From assembly GCA_964564165.1 (NCBI GenBank), contig CAZLZZ010000199.1:1-5201 (forward strand): 5,201 nt of DNA, in the 5' to 3' direction. The notes under the pieces are model-generated. The model was not told where the DNA came from. It searched no databases and was given only the letters and a program-made list of their open reading frames with translations. The translations under genes were made by a program, and so were the position numbers. Shown piece by piece: positions 1-5,201 of the stretch (the stretch's first letter is position 1; every line of letters begins with the position of its first letter). The stretch is from NORP309 sp964564165. GTDB taxonomy: Bacteria; Pseudomonadota; Gammaproteobacteria; Xanthomonadales; Marinicellaceae.

Positions 1-34
1 CAGTTGGAATCAGAATTTAATTGGGAATTTTGAT

Positions 35-59
35 TTTTCGGTCAACCACTAATTAGAAA
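35..59 (-). repeat. Left copy of a 25-bp inverted repeat, overlapping the rsmI stop codon
   Basis: Read on the minus strand, this copy agrees with 5144-5168 at 23 of 25 positions. It contains TAATTAGTG, which holds the rsmI stop (TAG, 49-51), and TTGACCGAAAA. TTGACC (40-45) could act as a -35 box pointing out of the window to the left, with a poor -10 (ATTAAA, 16-21) 18 bases on. With a 15-bp gap the match extends to position 76. The repeat is clear; its function is unknown. Confidence 0.75.
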
Positions 60-891
60 TCAAAAAATTATAAACTTCTTTACTCTTTCCTTGTAAAAAT
101 TCGGCAGTTATTTTGGCGGCCTTTTTTGGTGGCAATTCTTTTGCTAGCAAGCTTGCCAATTGCTTTTGTTGTTCAGTCAATTCTGAACTAACTTCGACAA
201 CTTGCTGCGCGGCGATTGCTATGACAAATTCTCCGCGTTGTTGATTGGAGTCTGATTCTACAAACACTTTTAGCTCTGCCACCGTACCTTGTTTGATGGT
301 TTCAAATGTTTTGGTGATCTCCCTACCTATAGCGATTTGCCTGTCATCGCCCCACACTTCTTGCATATCTGCCAAGCATTTTAGAATTCTGTGGGTAGAT
401 TCATAGATGATACTGGTGCCAGTATAGCTGCCTATTTTGGTTAATTGCTGTTGTCTTTGTTGTTTTTTGGCCGACAAAAACCCGAAGAAATGAAACTCAT
501 TGGTGGGCAAGCCGCTACAAGATAACAAGGCAATAATGGCACTGCCACCAACGATGGGAACCACCTTGATTTGCTCCTGGTGTGCCAATTTTACCAATGG
601 ATAACCAGGATCACTGATTAACGGTGTTCCTGCATCGGAAACCAATGCAATGTTATTGCCCTCCTGCAATAAATTGACTACTTTTTTTGCTGATTCATTC
701 TCGTTGTGTTGGTGGAAGCTGATTAATTTATTTTTGATGCCATAATTCGCCAACAGTCGACCAGAGTGGCGCGTGTCTTCACAAGCGATGATGTCAACCG
801 CTTTTAAAACAGCCAATGCTCTGTGTGTAATATCATCTAAATTGCCAATTGGTGTCGCAACGATATATAATGTACCTGTATTTTTATCCAT
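49..891 (-). CDS. rsmI: 16S rRNA (cytidine(1402)-2'-O)-methyltransferase RsmI
   Basis: RsmI methylates the ribose 2'-OH of C1402 in the decoding centre of 16S rRNA, using S-adenosylmethionine; it acts in the cytoplasm on the 30S subunit. The 280-residue product is close to the usual 280-290. It shows the tetrapyrrole-methylase-type fold from its first residues: GTLYIVATPIGNLDDIT (about 6-22), CEDTRHSG (about 37-44), SFHQHNE, the SAM-site segment ALVSDAGTPLISDPGYPLV (about 82-100), GLPTNEFHFFGFL, YESTHRIL, GREITKTFE and a late RGEFVIAI. The lysine-rich C-terminal LPPKKAAKI segment is also typical. One small deviation is GGSA where many homologues have GPSA or GASA. The ATG at 889-891 is chosen because the conserved N-terminus starts there; a weak AGCAGG lies just upstream on the minus strand. 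It is divergent from lpoA, as in E. coli and Pseudomonas. The identification is secure. Confidence 0.97.
   Translation of the reverse strand: MDKNTGTLYIVATPIGNLDDITHRALAVLKAVDIIACEDTRHSGRLLANYGIKNKLISFHQHNENESAKKVVNLLQEGNNIALVSDAGTPLISDPGYPLVKLAHQEQIKVVPIVGGSAIIALLSCSGLPTNEFHFFGFLSAKKQQRQQQLTKIGSYTGTSIIYESTHRILKCLADMQEVWGDDRQIAIGREITKTFETIKQGTVAELKVFVESDSNQQRGEFVIAIAAQQVVEVSSELTEQQKQLASLLAKELPPKKAAKITAEFLQGKSKEVYNFLISN
842..871 (+). promoter_or_regulatory. Predicted sigma70 promoter for lpoA (and probably the downstream genes)
   Basis: TTGCCA at 842-847 (5 of 6 to TTGACA) and a perfect TATAAT at 866-871 are separated by 18 bases. Transcription would start near 878, giving a leader of about 29 bases before the lpoA ATG at 907. 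The site lies inside the first codons of rsmI on the opposite strand, as it must, since only 15 bases separate the two start codons. The match is seen; activity is inferred. Confidence 0.6.
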
Positions 892-906
892 AGCCTGCTG
901 TTAATT

Positions 907-2712
907 ATGAGAATCATCTATTTATTCATTGTCATTTTACTCACTTCTTCTTGTGGTAACCAAGCTATTCGGCCAGATAAATCACAATATGATGGTTTAG
1001 ATCAAGCACAAATTTTTTATACTTCTCATGATTACACCAATGCAGCGACTGCTTATATGCAGCTATATTGGCAATACCGCCAGACAGATTTTGCTGTTTT
1101 TGCAGCCGACAGTTATTTACAAACAGGCCAATTTAAAAAGGCGAAAGAAACCTTATCCATTATTTCCCCAAGTGGCCTAGATGATTTAGGCGACAATCCG
1201 TTATATCAGCTGATCTGGGCTGAGTTGAATATCAGAGAAAACAATTACCGCATTATTTTAAACAATATTGAAGGCGAATTAAGGCCTCGCTACCTGCAAT
1301 TAAAAGCCCGTATAGACCAGCACAACAAAGACTATATCAATGCCGCGTTGGCACTGATTGAACTTTCAGAATTGGATCCTATGAAAATTGATATAGGCAA
1401 CATTATCAACAATTTATTGCTAGCGCCTGAAGACCAACTAACCCAAGCTTTATTTAATTCTGAACTTTCTGAATTACAACAAGGGTGGTTAGAGGCAGCA
1501 TTTGTTGTATCATCGCAGGAACACTCTTCCAAACCAGTACAAGACTGGAAAAACCGCTGGGGCCAACATCCCGCCAATGCTTTTTTTGTTCACAACAACA
1601 GTTATAAAAATATTGCAGTACTATTGCCATTGACAGGAAGATACAAAGACATATCTAAAAGCATACAACAAGGCATGATTGCCGCCATCTATCAAAACGA
1701 ACTTTCGAAGCAAAACCTGTCTTTTTTTGATACTGGGTCAGCGGGTGAAAATTTTGTTTCGGCTTGGTATGGTGCAATCGAATCAGGTGCTGAATTTATT
1801 ATTGGACCTTTAGAAAAGAAATCCATCCAAAAAATGAGCCAACTTCCTTCAAGCACAGTTCCTGTGTTACTACTGAACAAGCTTCAAAAGAAAAGCAATG
1901 CCTACGGGATTTATCAATTCCCTTTATCTGCCGAAGATGAAGTATCTAATGTCGTGTCGCGATTAATCGCTGAAAACAAAAAAAGAATTATGTTATTGGC
2001 TCCGGAGTCGCAATCAGGCAGAAAGCTAGCCCAATTGTTCGAAACACAGTTGATAGAAAGTGGTGGAGAACTAACCAGTCATGCTTTTTATCCAGAGTCA
2101 GTCCATGACTATTCAAGAGAAATAAAACTAGCTTTGGGGCTTGACCAATCCACTGTTCGTGCAAGACAATTGAAAAGTATTATTGGTACAACTTTTGAGT
2201 ACGAGTCACAAATAAGGCCTGATATTGATGCGATATTTATTCTCGCAAGACCTAAACAAGCGAGACTAATCAAACCACAATTAAAATTTTTTAAAGCTGA
2301 GAGCTTGCCTGTATATTCGATTTCTCAAATACATTCAAATACCACAGACACCGATTTGAACAAAGATTTAAACGGCATTAAATTTTCTCAAAGTGCCTTT
2401 GTTATTGACCCACTGTCTTTACAAGAGCATTTGAGTTTTGATGTTACATCAATTGATAGTCAGAAAAAATACTTCGCTCTGGGTTTTGATGCCATTAATC
2501 TGTATCCCAGACTTGAGTGGATGCAAACCATGCAAAACCAAAGTATAGAAGGCCTTAGCGGACATCTAAGTGTAGATGGCAATGGAAGAGTACATAGAAA
2601 ACTGGCTTGGGCTCAATTTAAACGAGGGAAAGCTGAATTATTACCACCATTGAATCCGCCCATAAATCCTCCCTTAAATTTTCGCATCGACAAGCACTTG
2701 TTGAATGAATAA
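907..2712 (+). CDS. lpoA: Penicillin-binding protein activator LpoA (LppC family outer-membrane lipoprotein)
   Basis: In E. coli, LpoA is an outer-membrane lipoprotein that reaches through the periplasm to stimulate the peptidoglycan synthase PBP1A. The 601-residue product has a short hydrophobic signal ending in LLTSSC, with the lipidated Cys at residue 16. Residue +2 is Gly, not Asp, which fits sorting to the outer membrane. Residues about 30-220 are helical and TPR-like (ADSYLQTGQFKKAKETL is one recognisable repeat). From about residue 235 (NIAVLLPLTGRYKDISKSIQ) a periplasmic-binding-protein fold begins, with FIIGPLEKKSI, AIFILARPKQARLIKPQLKF and the closing GLSGHLSVDGNGRVHRKLAWAQF. It is somewhat shorter than the E. 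coli protein (about 678), mainly in the helical half or linkers. No clear Shine-Dalgarno is seen. The stop overlaps the yraN start. The family is well supported; partner choice (PBP1A) is inferred from E. coli. Confidence 0.94.
   Translation: MRIIYLFIVILLTSSCGNQAIRPDKSQYDGLDQAQIFYTSHDYTNAATAYMQLYWQYRQTDFAVFAADSYLQTGQFKKAKETLSIISPSGLDDLGDNPLYQLIWAELNIRENNYRIILNNIEGELRPRYLQLKARIDQHNKDYINAALALIELSELDPMKIDIGNIINNLLLAPEDQLTQALFNSELSELQQGWLEAAFVVSSQEHSSKPVQDWKNRWGQHPANAFFVHNNSYKNIAVLLPLTGRYKDISKSIQQGMIAAIYQNELSKQNLSFFDTGSAGENFVSAWYGAIESGAEFIIGPLEKKSIQKMSQLPSSTVPVLLLNKLQKKSNAYGIYQFPLSAEDEVSNVVSRLIAENKKRIMLLAPESQSGRKLAQLFETQLIESGGELTSHAFYPESVHDYSREIKLALGLDQSTVRARQLKSIIGTTFEYESQIRPDIDAIFILARPKQARLIKPQLKFFKAESLPVYSISQIHSNTTDTDLNKDLNGIKFSQSAFVIDPLSLQEHLSFDVTSIDSQKKYFALGFDAINLYPRLEWMQTMQNQSIEGLSGHLSVDGNGRVHRKLAWAQFKRGKAELLPPLNPPINPPLNFRIDKHLLNE
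934..963 (-). promoter_or_regulatory. Possible rsmI promoter inside the lpoA signal-peptide codons
   Basis: On the minus strand, TAAAAT (934-939) matches 5 of 6 bases of a -10 box. TTGGTT (958-963) is a poor -35 (3 of 6) at 18-base spacing. A promoter must lie in this neighbourhood if rsmI is the first gene of its transcript, but this is only the best candidate I could find. Confidence 0.3.
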
Positions 2713-3062
2713 TGCGTATCTGGGGCGATTACTGGGAAGATGTCGCTTTTGACTTTTTAAAGAAAAATGGCTTAAAAATAGTCAAGCGGAATTTTAATTG
2801 CAAAGTAGGCGAAATTGACATAATCATGACAAATAACGATATTTTAATCTTCATTGAGGTAAAATATCGCAAAGACAGCCACTGGGTGTCAGCAGTTGAG
2901 TCTGTCACCAAAAGCAAACAAAGAAAGATAATAAAAGCCGCCCAATTGTATTTGCTAAAAAACAAAAAGTACCAAGATTGGAACTGTAGATTCGATGTTG
3001 TGTCTATACAAGGAGACAAAGCCAATCCCCAAATCAATTGGATTAAACATGCATTTTACTGA
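2712..3062 (+). CDS. yraN: YraN family protein (UPF0102), predicted endonuclease-like fold
   Basis: This small protein of 116 residues belongs to the widespread YraN/UPF0102 family, whose cellular role is not established. The fold is related to Holliday-junction resolvase and restriction-endonuclease-like enzymes. The nuclease-type signature is intact: Glu9 in the first helix, GEID (33-36) and EVKYR (49-53), followed by a basic stretch (TKSKQRKIIKAAQLYL) and CRFDVVSI near the end. The length matches the family. The ATG lies in the sequence TAATG at 2710-2714, sharing one base with the lpoA stop. No separate Shine-Dalgarno is visible, so translation is probably coupled to lpoA. The lpoA-yraN adjacency is conserved in gammaproteobacteria. 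A nuclease function is inferred from the motif only. Confidence 0.93.
   Translation: MRIWGDYWEDVAFDFLKKNGLKIVKRNFNCKVGEIDIIMTNNDILIFIEVKYRKDSHWVSAVESVTKSKQRKIIKAAQLYLLKNKKYQDWNCRFDVVSIQGDKANPQINWIKHAFY
2980..3007 (+). promoter_or_regulatory. Possible sigmaE-like promoter for dolP within the end of yraN
   Basis: GGAACTG (2980-2986) resembles the sigmaE -35 element GGAACTT. TCTAT (3003-3007) follows after 16 bases and partly resembles the -10 element (TCTGA or TCAAA). Transcription would start near 3014, about 70 bases before the dolP ATG. In E. coli, yraP/dolP belongs to the sigmaE regulon, which makes the placement plausible. The bases also encode yraN residues near the conserved RFDVV segment, so the match could be accidental. 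Confidence 0.3.
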
Positions 3063-3082
3063 ACACTTTATTGAGAACAAAT

Positions 3083-3655
3083 ATGAAAAAAATACTACTA
3101 TTAACCTTAATTAGCCAATTGTTTTTTTTGTCTGCCTGTGCCCCAGTTCTGGTTGGTGGCGCGATTGTATCAGGCATAAGCGTCGCCAATGATAGGCGAT
3201 CTGCCGGGCAAGTGATTGATGACAAAATAATTTCTGCCCATGTACGCAAAGAAATCCGCAAAAACATCTCAAATGACAAACACATCAAAGTCATGACCTA
3301 CAACGGCGTGGTACTGTTGGTCGGCGAAGCTGAGAACAACTCCGACAAGATCAAAGCCGAAGATGCCGCGGCAGAACGCAATGGTGTCATACGTGTAATC
3401 AATGAACTCAAGGAGGCTATCCCAACCAATATTAAACGCAGAACCAAGGACTCATACATCACTTCAAAAGCCAAATCTTCCTTGCTTAGAATAGATTTAG
3501 AAGGTTTCAACCCAACCCGCGTTAGAGTAATGACCACTCGTGGCATTGTTTATTTAATGGGCAAAGTTTCAAAGGCAGAGTCCAACGCAGTGGTCGAAAA
3601 AATCCGCAACTTAAAAGGCGTTAAGAAAGTCGTTAAGGTTTTTGAATACATCTGA
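3083..3655 (+). CDS. dolP: BON domain outer-membrane lipoprotein, DolP (YraP) type
   Basis: DolP is an outer-membrane lipoprotein needed for envelope integrity in E. coli; it binds anionic phospholipid and locates to division sites. From the ATG at 3083 the product has 190 residues, nearly the E. coli length (191). The signal peptide ends in LSAC, giving Cys19, with Ala at +2 (outer-membrane sorting). A DRRSAGQVIDD segment (about 37-47) typical of the family leads into BON domain 1 (about 46-112) and BON domain 2 (about 124-190), each with a V-x-V/M...G-V/I-V-x-L-x-G core. A TTG at 3071 would add four residues, but it overlaps the GAGAA Shine-Dalgarno-like sequence (about 3073-3077) and precedes the signal peptide, so ATG 3083 is preferred. 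The gene lies 20 bases after yraN; the diaA gene found there in E. coli is missing. Confidence 0.92.
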   Translation: MKKILLLTLISQLFFLSACAPVLVGGAIVSGISVANDRRSAGQVIDDKIISAHVRKEIRKNISNDKHIKVMTYNGVVLLVGEAENNSDKIKAEDAAAERNGVIRVINELKEAIPTNIKRRTKDSYITSKAKSSLLRIDLEGFNPTRVRVMTTRGIVYLMGKVSKAESNAVVEKIRNLKGVKKVVKVFEYI

Positions 3656-3662
3656 TCACCAG

Positions 3663-3678
3663 TTTGCACATTTGCACA
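3663..3678 (+). repeat. Tandem pair of an 8-bp unit between dolP and the dehydrogenase
   Basis: TTTGCACA occurs twice back to back in the 36-base gap after dolP, just upstream of the start-codon hairpin. A two-copy repeat this short may be chance or slippage; no function can be assigned. Confidence 0.5.
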
Positions 3679-3682
3679 CCCA

Positions 3683-3718
3683 GCCAGTGATATGCACAAA
3701 ACCCTCTTAATCACTGGC
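3683..3718 (+). promoter_or_regulatory. Inverted repeat bracketing the dehydrogenase start codon
   Basis: GCCAGTGAT (3683-3691) and ATCACTGGC (3710-3718) are perfect 9-bp complements with an 18-base loop. The first loop bases are the ATG at 3692, so the 5' arm covers the place where a ribosome-binding site would lie. The 3' arm overlaps a 12-bp palindrome, ACTGGCGCCAGT (3713-3724), in the cofactor-loop codons, which could compete with the hairpin. It lacks a T-tract, so it is not a terminator. The structure is seen in sequence; any control of translation is inferred. Confidence 0.45.
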
Positions 3719-4450
3719 GCCAGTTCTGGCATAGGTGCAGCTTGTGTTAAGCAGGCTGCACAATTGTCATTAAACATCATTGCAACTGCTCGCAACCAAA
3801 GTAAATTGCAGCAATTGGCCAATGACAATAAAAATGTACAAATCATTATCGCAGACATCGCCACCCAAGCAGGTCGCAGTCATATTGCACAATCGATAAA
3901 ACAACCCATAGATTTTCTATTACACAACGCCGCCATTTTAGACAAACCACAACCGATCCATGAATTAACACTCGATGATTTTCGCAAAAACATCACCACC
4001 AATGTTGAGCCCATTATATTTCTCACGCAAAAACTGCTCCCAAACTTAAAAGCTGCGCTGGATTCTCCGAGAATATTAAGCATGTCATCAGGTGCTGCCA
4101 AGCAAGCCATCGCAGGATTGGGCAATTATTGCATAGCCAAAGCCGCCGCCTTAATGGCCAACCAAATATTAAAAGTTGAATGTGAAAAACAATGTGGGAA
4201 AAAAGCTATTTTGGTCAATGACTACTTCCCAGGAGTCGTTGACACACCCATGCAAAAAACTTTGCGCAGCTCAAGTACCGAAATCTTCCCCTACTCTGAT
4301 GAGTTTAAGAAGATGAAAAGTGATAATGAGTTAAATAGCCCATCAGATGTAGCAGCGCATATTATGGATATATTTTTAAACACCGATGACCAACAATTTT
4401 ACCAAACTACTTGGACATTTAAGCCCCATACTGTATTGGATGAATCATGA
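3692..4450 (+). CDS. Classical SDR family NAD(P)-dependent oxidoreductase
   Basis: This is a cytoplasmic short-chain dehydrogenase/reductase of 252 residues, a usual size for the classical group. The sequence shows the cofactor loop TGASSGIG (8-15), an Arg after the second strand (TAR, 32-34) that suggests NADP(H) preference, an acidic residue in IIADI (Asp55), HNAA (78-81) in place of NNAG, catalytic Ser133 in SMSSGAA, and the Tyr146-x-x-x-Lys150 pair in NYCIAK. The PGVVDTPMQ segment (180-188) followed by LRSS resembles the sepiapterin-reductase/benzil-reductase-like branch, so a small carbonyl substrate is possible, but the substrate cannot be read from sequence. The catalytic set is complete. 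The gene starts 36 bases after dolP; no good Shine-Dalgarno precedes the ATG, and a 9-bp inverted repeat flanks the start codon. I assign no gene symbol. Confidence 0.93.
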   Translation: MHKTLLITGASSGIGAACVKQAAQLSLNIIATARNQSKLQQLANDNKNVQIIIADIATQAGRSHIAQSIKQPIDFLLHNAAILDKPQPIHELTLDDFRKNITTNVEPIIFLTQKLLPNLKAALDSPRILSMSSGAAKQAIAGLGNYCIAKAAALMANQILKVECEKQCGKKAILVNDYFPGVVDTPMQKTLRSSSTEIFPYSDEFKKMKSDNELNSPSDVAAHIMDIFLNTDDQQFYQTTWTFKPHTVLDES

Positions 4451-4481
4451 AACTTAACCCTTGTCACACGCAACATACATT

Positions 4482-5000
4482 ATGAATTATACAGATTTAC
4501 TGAATGCATTAAACAAAGCCAGTTCTTTTGACCTTTATCGAATAAGAAGCATCATAAACAACCAATTAGAAGACCCCACAAGGGTTTTCAGTATCAAAAA
4601 GAAACTATTTGTAGGCCAAGAAATCACTTACTTTGAAGAAGATGAAAACAGATTAATTACTGCCACAATTATTGAGCTTAAAAGAACCCGTGTGGTTGTC
4701 AAAAATTGCTGTGACAATCGCATATGGCAATTGTACTATTATCACATAAATATTGATAATACTGAGACAGAAATTGATTCTTCGAATCAACAAAAGCTCG
4801 ATAAAAACAGCCTTAAAGTTGGCGATAATATTAGTTTCTTTTGCACCGATGGCAGCGAAGTATTTGGCATAGTTGATAAACTCAATCCCAAAACCGCCGG
4901 CATAACAACCAAAGATGGAAAATGGCGCGTTGCCTATGCTGCATTATCTTTGGTGTTCGAAGGCGAAGTCAGCCCAAACATCATTGAATACGAAAGCTAA
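4482..5000 (+). CDS. Conserved-looking protein of unknown function with two SH3-like beta repeats
   Basis: I do not recognise a named family. From the ATG at 4482 the product has 172 residues, with no signal peptide or membrane segment, so it is probably cytoplasmic. Residues 3-40 look helical and end in a charged linker (LEDPTRVFSIKKKL). Two similar blocks follow: residues 44-91 begin VGQEITYFEEDENRLITATI and include Trp82, while residues 113-158 begin VGDNISFFCTDGSEVFGIV and include Trp148. Each reads as a small beta barrel of the SH3/KOW/Tudor type, with a G-x-x-[IV]-x-[YF]-F start, an I/V-rich strand pair and a W-x-x-x-Y end. Such folds often bind RNA, DNA or protein, but that is inference. 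A TTG at 4461 would add seven residues with no better ribosome site. It begins 31 bases after the dehydrogenase and probably shares its transcript. Confidence 0.82.
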   Translation: MNYTDLLNALNKASSFDLYRIRSIINNQLEDPTRVFSIKKKLFVGQEITYFEEDENRLITATIIELKRTRVVVKNCCDNRIWQLYYYHINIDNTETEIDSSNQQKLDKNSLKVGDNISFFCTDGSEVFGIVDKLNPKTAGITTKDGKWRVAYAALSLVFEGEVSPNIIEYES

Positions 5001-5201
5001 TCTCAATGAGACAAATCAAGTGAGCAACCAAGAACACTTAAATAATCGGAATTTACATAAGTGCTTATATAAATACCCTTTTAATTTTGACTATTGAACT
5101 TTAGACCAACTCGTTAATGCCAATATTTTCTAAGCTCTTGTAGTTTATAATTAGTGCTTGACCGAAAACACATAACACATTGATATTAAAGTGATATTTC
5201 A
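5001..5201. other. AT-rich intergenic end region without a supported gene
   Basis: These 201 bases follow the unknown gene. They contain short inverted repeats: TCTCAATGAGA at 5001-5011, CACTTA/TAAGTG at 5035-5040 and 5058-5063, and ATAAG/CTTAT around 5057-5068. None is followed by a T-run typical of a rho-independent terminator. The only notable element is the repeat copy at 5144-5168. A neighbouring gene probably starts or ends beyond 5201. Confidence 0.6.
5144..5168 (+). repeat. Right copy of the 25-bp inverted repeat in the non-coding end of the window
   Basis: This copy runs in the opposite orientation to 35-59 and matches it at 23 of 25 positions. It carries a perfect TATAAT (5146-5151), then TAATTAGTG, then TTGACCGAAAA (5158-5168). 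TTGACC at 5158-5163 could be a -35 box firing rightward out of the window; TGATAT (5181-5186) at 17-base spacing is only a weak -10. No gene overlaps it. Confidence 0.75.

Noticed and set aside
22..26. TGGGA as an MraZ-binding repeat
   Set aside because: Only one full unit is present; MraZ operators have several regularly spaced units.
3071..3082. TTG at 3071 as the dolP start
   Set aside because: It falls on the probable Shine-Dalgarno and adds four residues before a normal MKK signal peptide start.
1332..4125. Several minus-strand open frames of 60-104 codons opposite lpoA, yraN, dolP and the dehydrogenase
   Set aside because: All lie antisense to genes with clear family motifs, show no motifs of their own, and have compositions expected of complementary-strand shadows.
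4461..4481. TTG at 4461 as the start of the unknown gene
   Set aside because: It has no better ribosome site, and the helical N-terminus begins naturally at the ATG at 4482.
5001..5068. Terminator hairpins after the unknown gene
   Set aside because: The inverted repeats have stems of only 4-6 bp and no T-tract follows any of them.
4915..5097. 60-codon plus-strand open frame overlapping the end of the unknown gene
   Set aside because: It starts inside that gene in another frame, its product has no recognisable motif, and the frame beyond 5000 is low-complexity AT-rich sequence.
35..5168. Reading the end repeats as terminal inverted repeats of a transposon
   Set aside because: The enclosed genes are conserved housekeeping genes in their usual order, there is no transposase or integrase, and no target-site duplication is evident outside the repeats.

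Overview
The window looks like an ordinary chromosomal stretch of an AT-rich gammaproteobacterium. The evidence is the divergent pair rsmI / lpoA followed by yraN and a dolP-type BON lipoprotein, an arrangement known from Enterobacterales and Pseudomonas. LpoA and DolP are outer-membrane lipoproteins of that class. The sequence alone does not support a genus assignment.

Layout. Position 1-48 is a short tail downstream of rsmI. rsmI (49-891, minus) encodes the 16S rRNA C1402 2'-O-methyltransferase. Only 15 bases separate its start codon from the start of lpoA (907-2712, plus), which encodes the lipoprotein activator of penicillin-binding protein 1A. yraN (2712-3062) follows with a 1-base stop/start overlap, and then dolP (about 3083-3655) after 20 bases. 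The diaA gene that sits between yraN and dolP in E. coli is absent. Next come a classical short-chain dehydrogenase (3692-4450) and a small gene of unknown function (about 4482-5000) whose product seems to carry two SH3-like beta domains. Position 5001-5201 is AT-rich with no gene I can support.

How the genes fit together. The plus-strand genes lie head to tail with gaps of -1, 20, 36 and 31 bases, so they could be one transcript driven by a strong sigma70-like promoter embedded in the start of rsmI (842-871). lpoA and dolP both concern envelope construction and outer-membrane integrity. A possible extra sigmaE-like promoter for dolP lies inside yraN. The dehydrogenase and the unknown gene may simply be co-transcribed.

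Most unusual signal. Two copies of a 25-bp sequence lie in inverted orientation near the window ends: 35-59, over the rsmI stop codon, and 5144-5168. They agree at 23 of 25 positions. If a 15-bp gap is allowed, the match grows to 26 of 27. Both contain an outward-facing TTGACC box. No phage, transposase, CRISPR, toxin-antitoxin or defence system is visible, and I do not see strong evidence for an undescribed system here.
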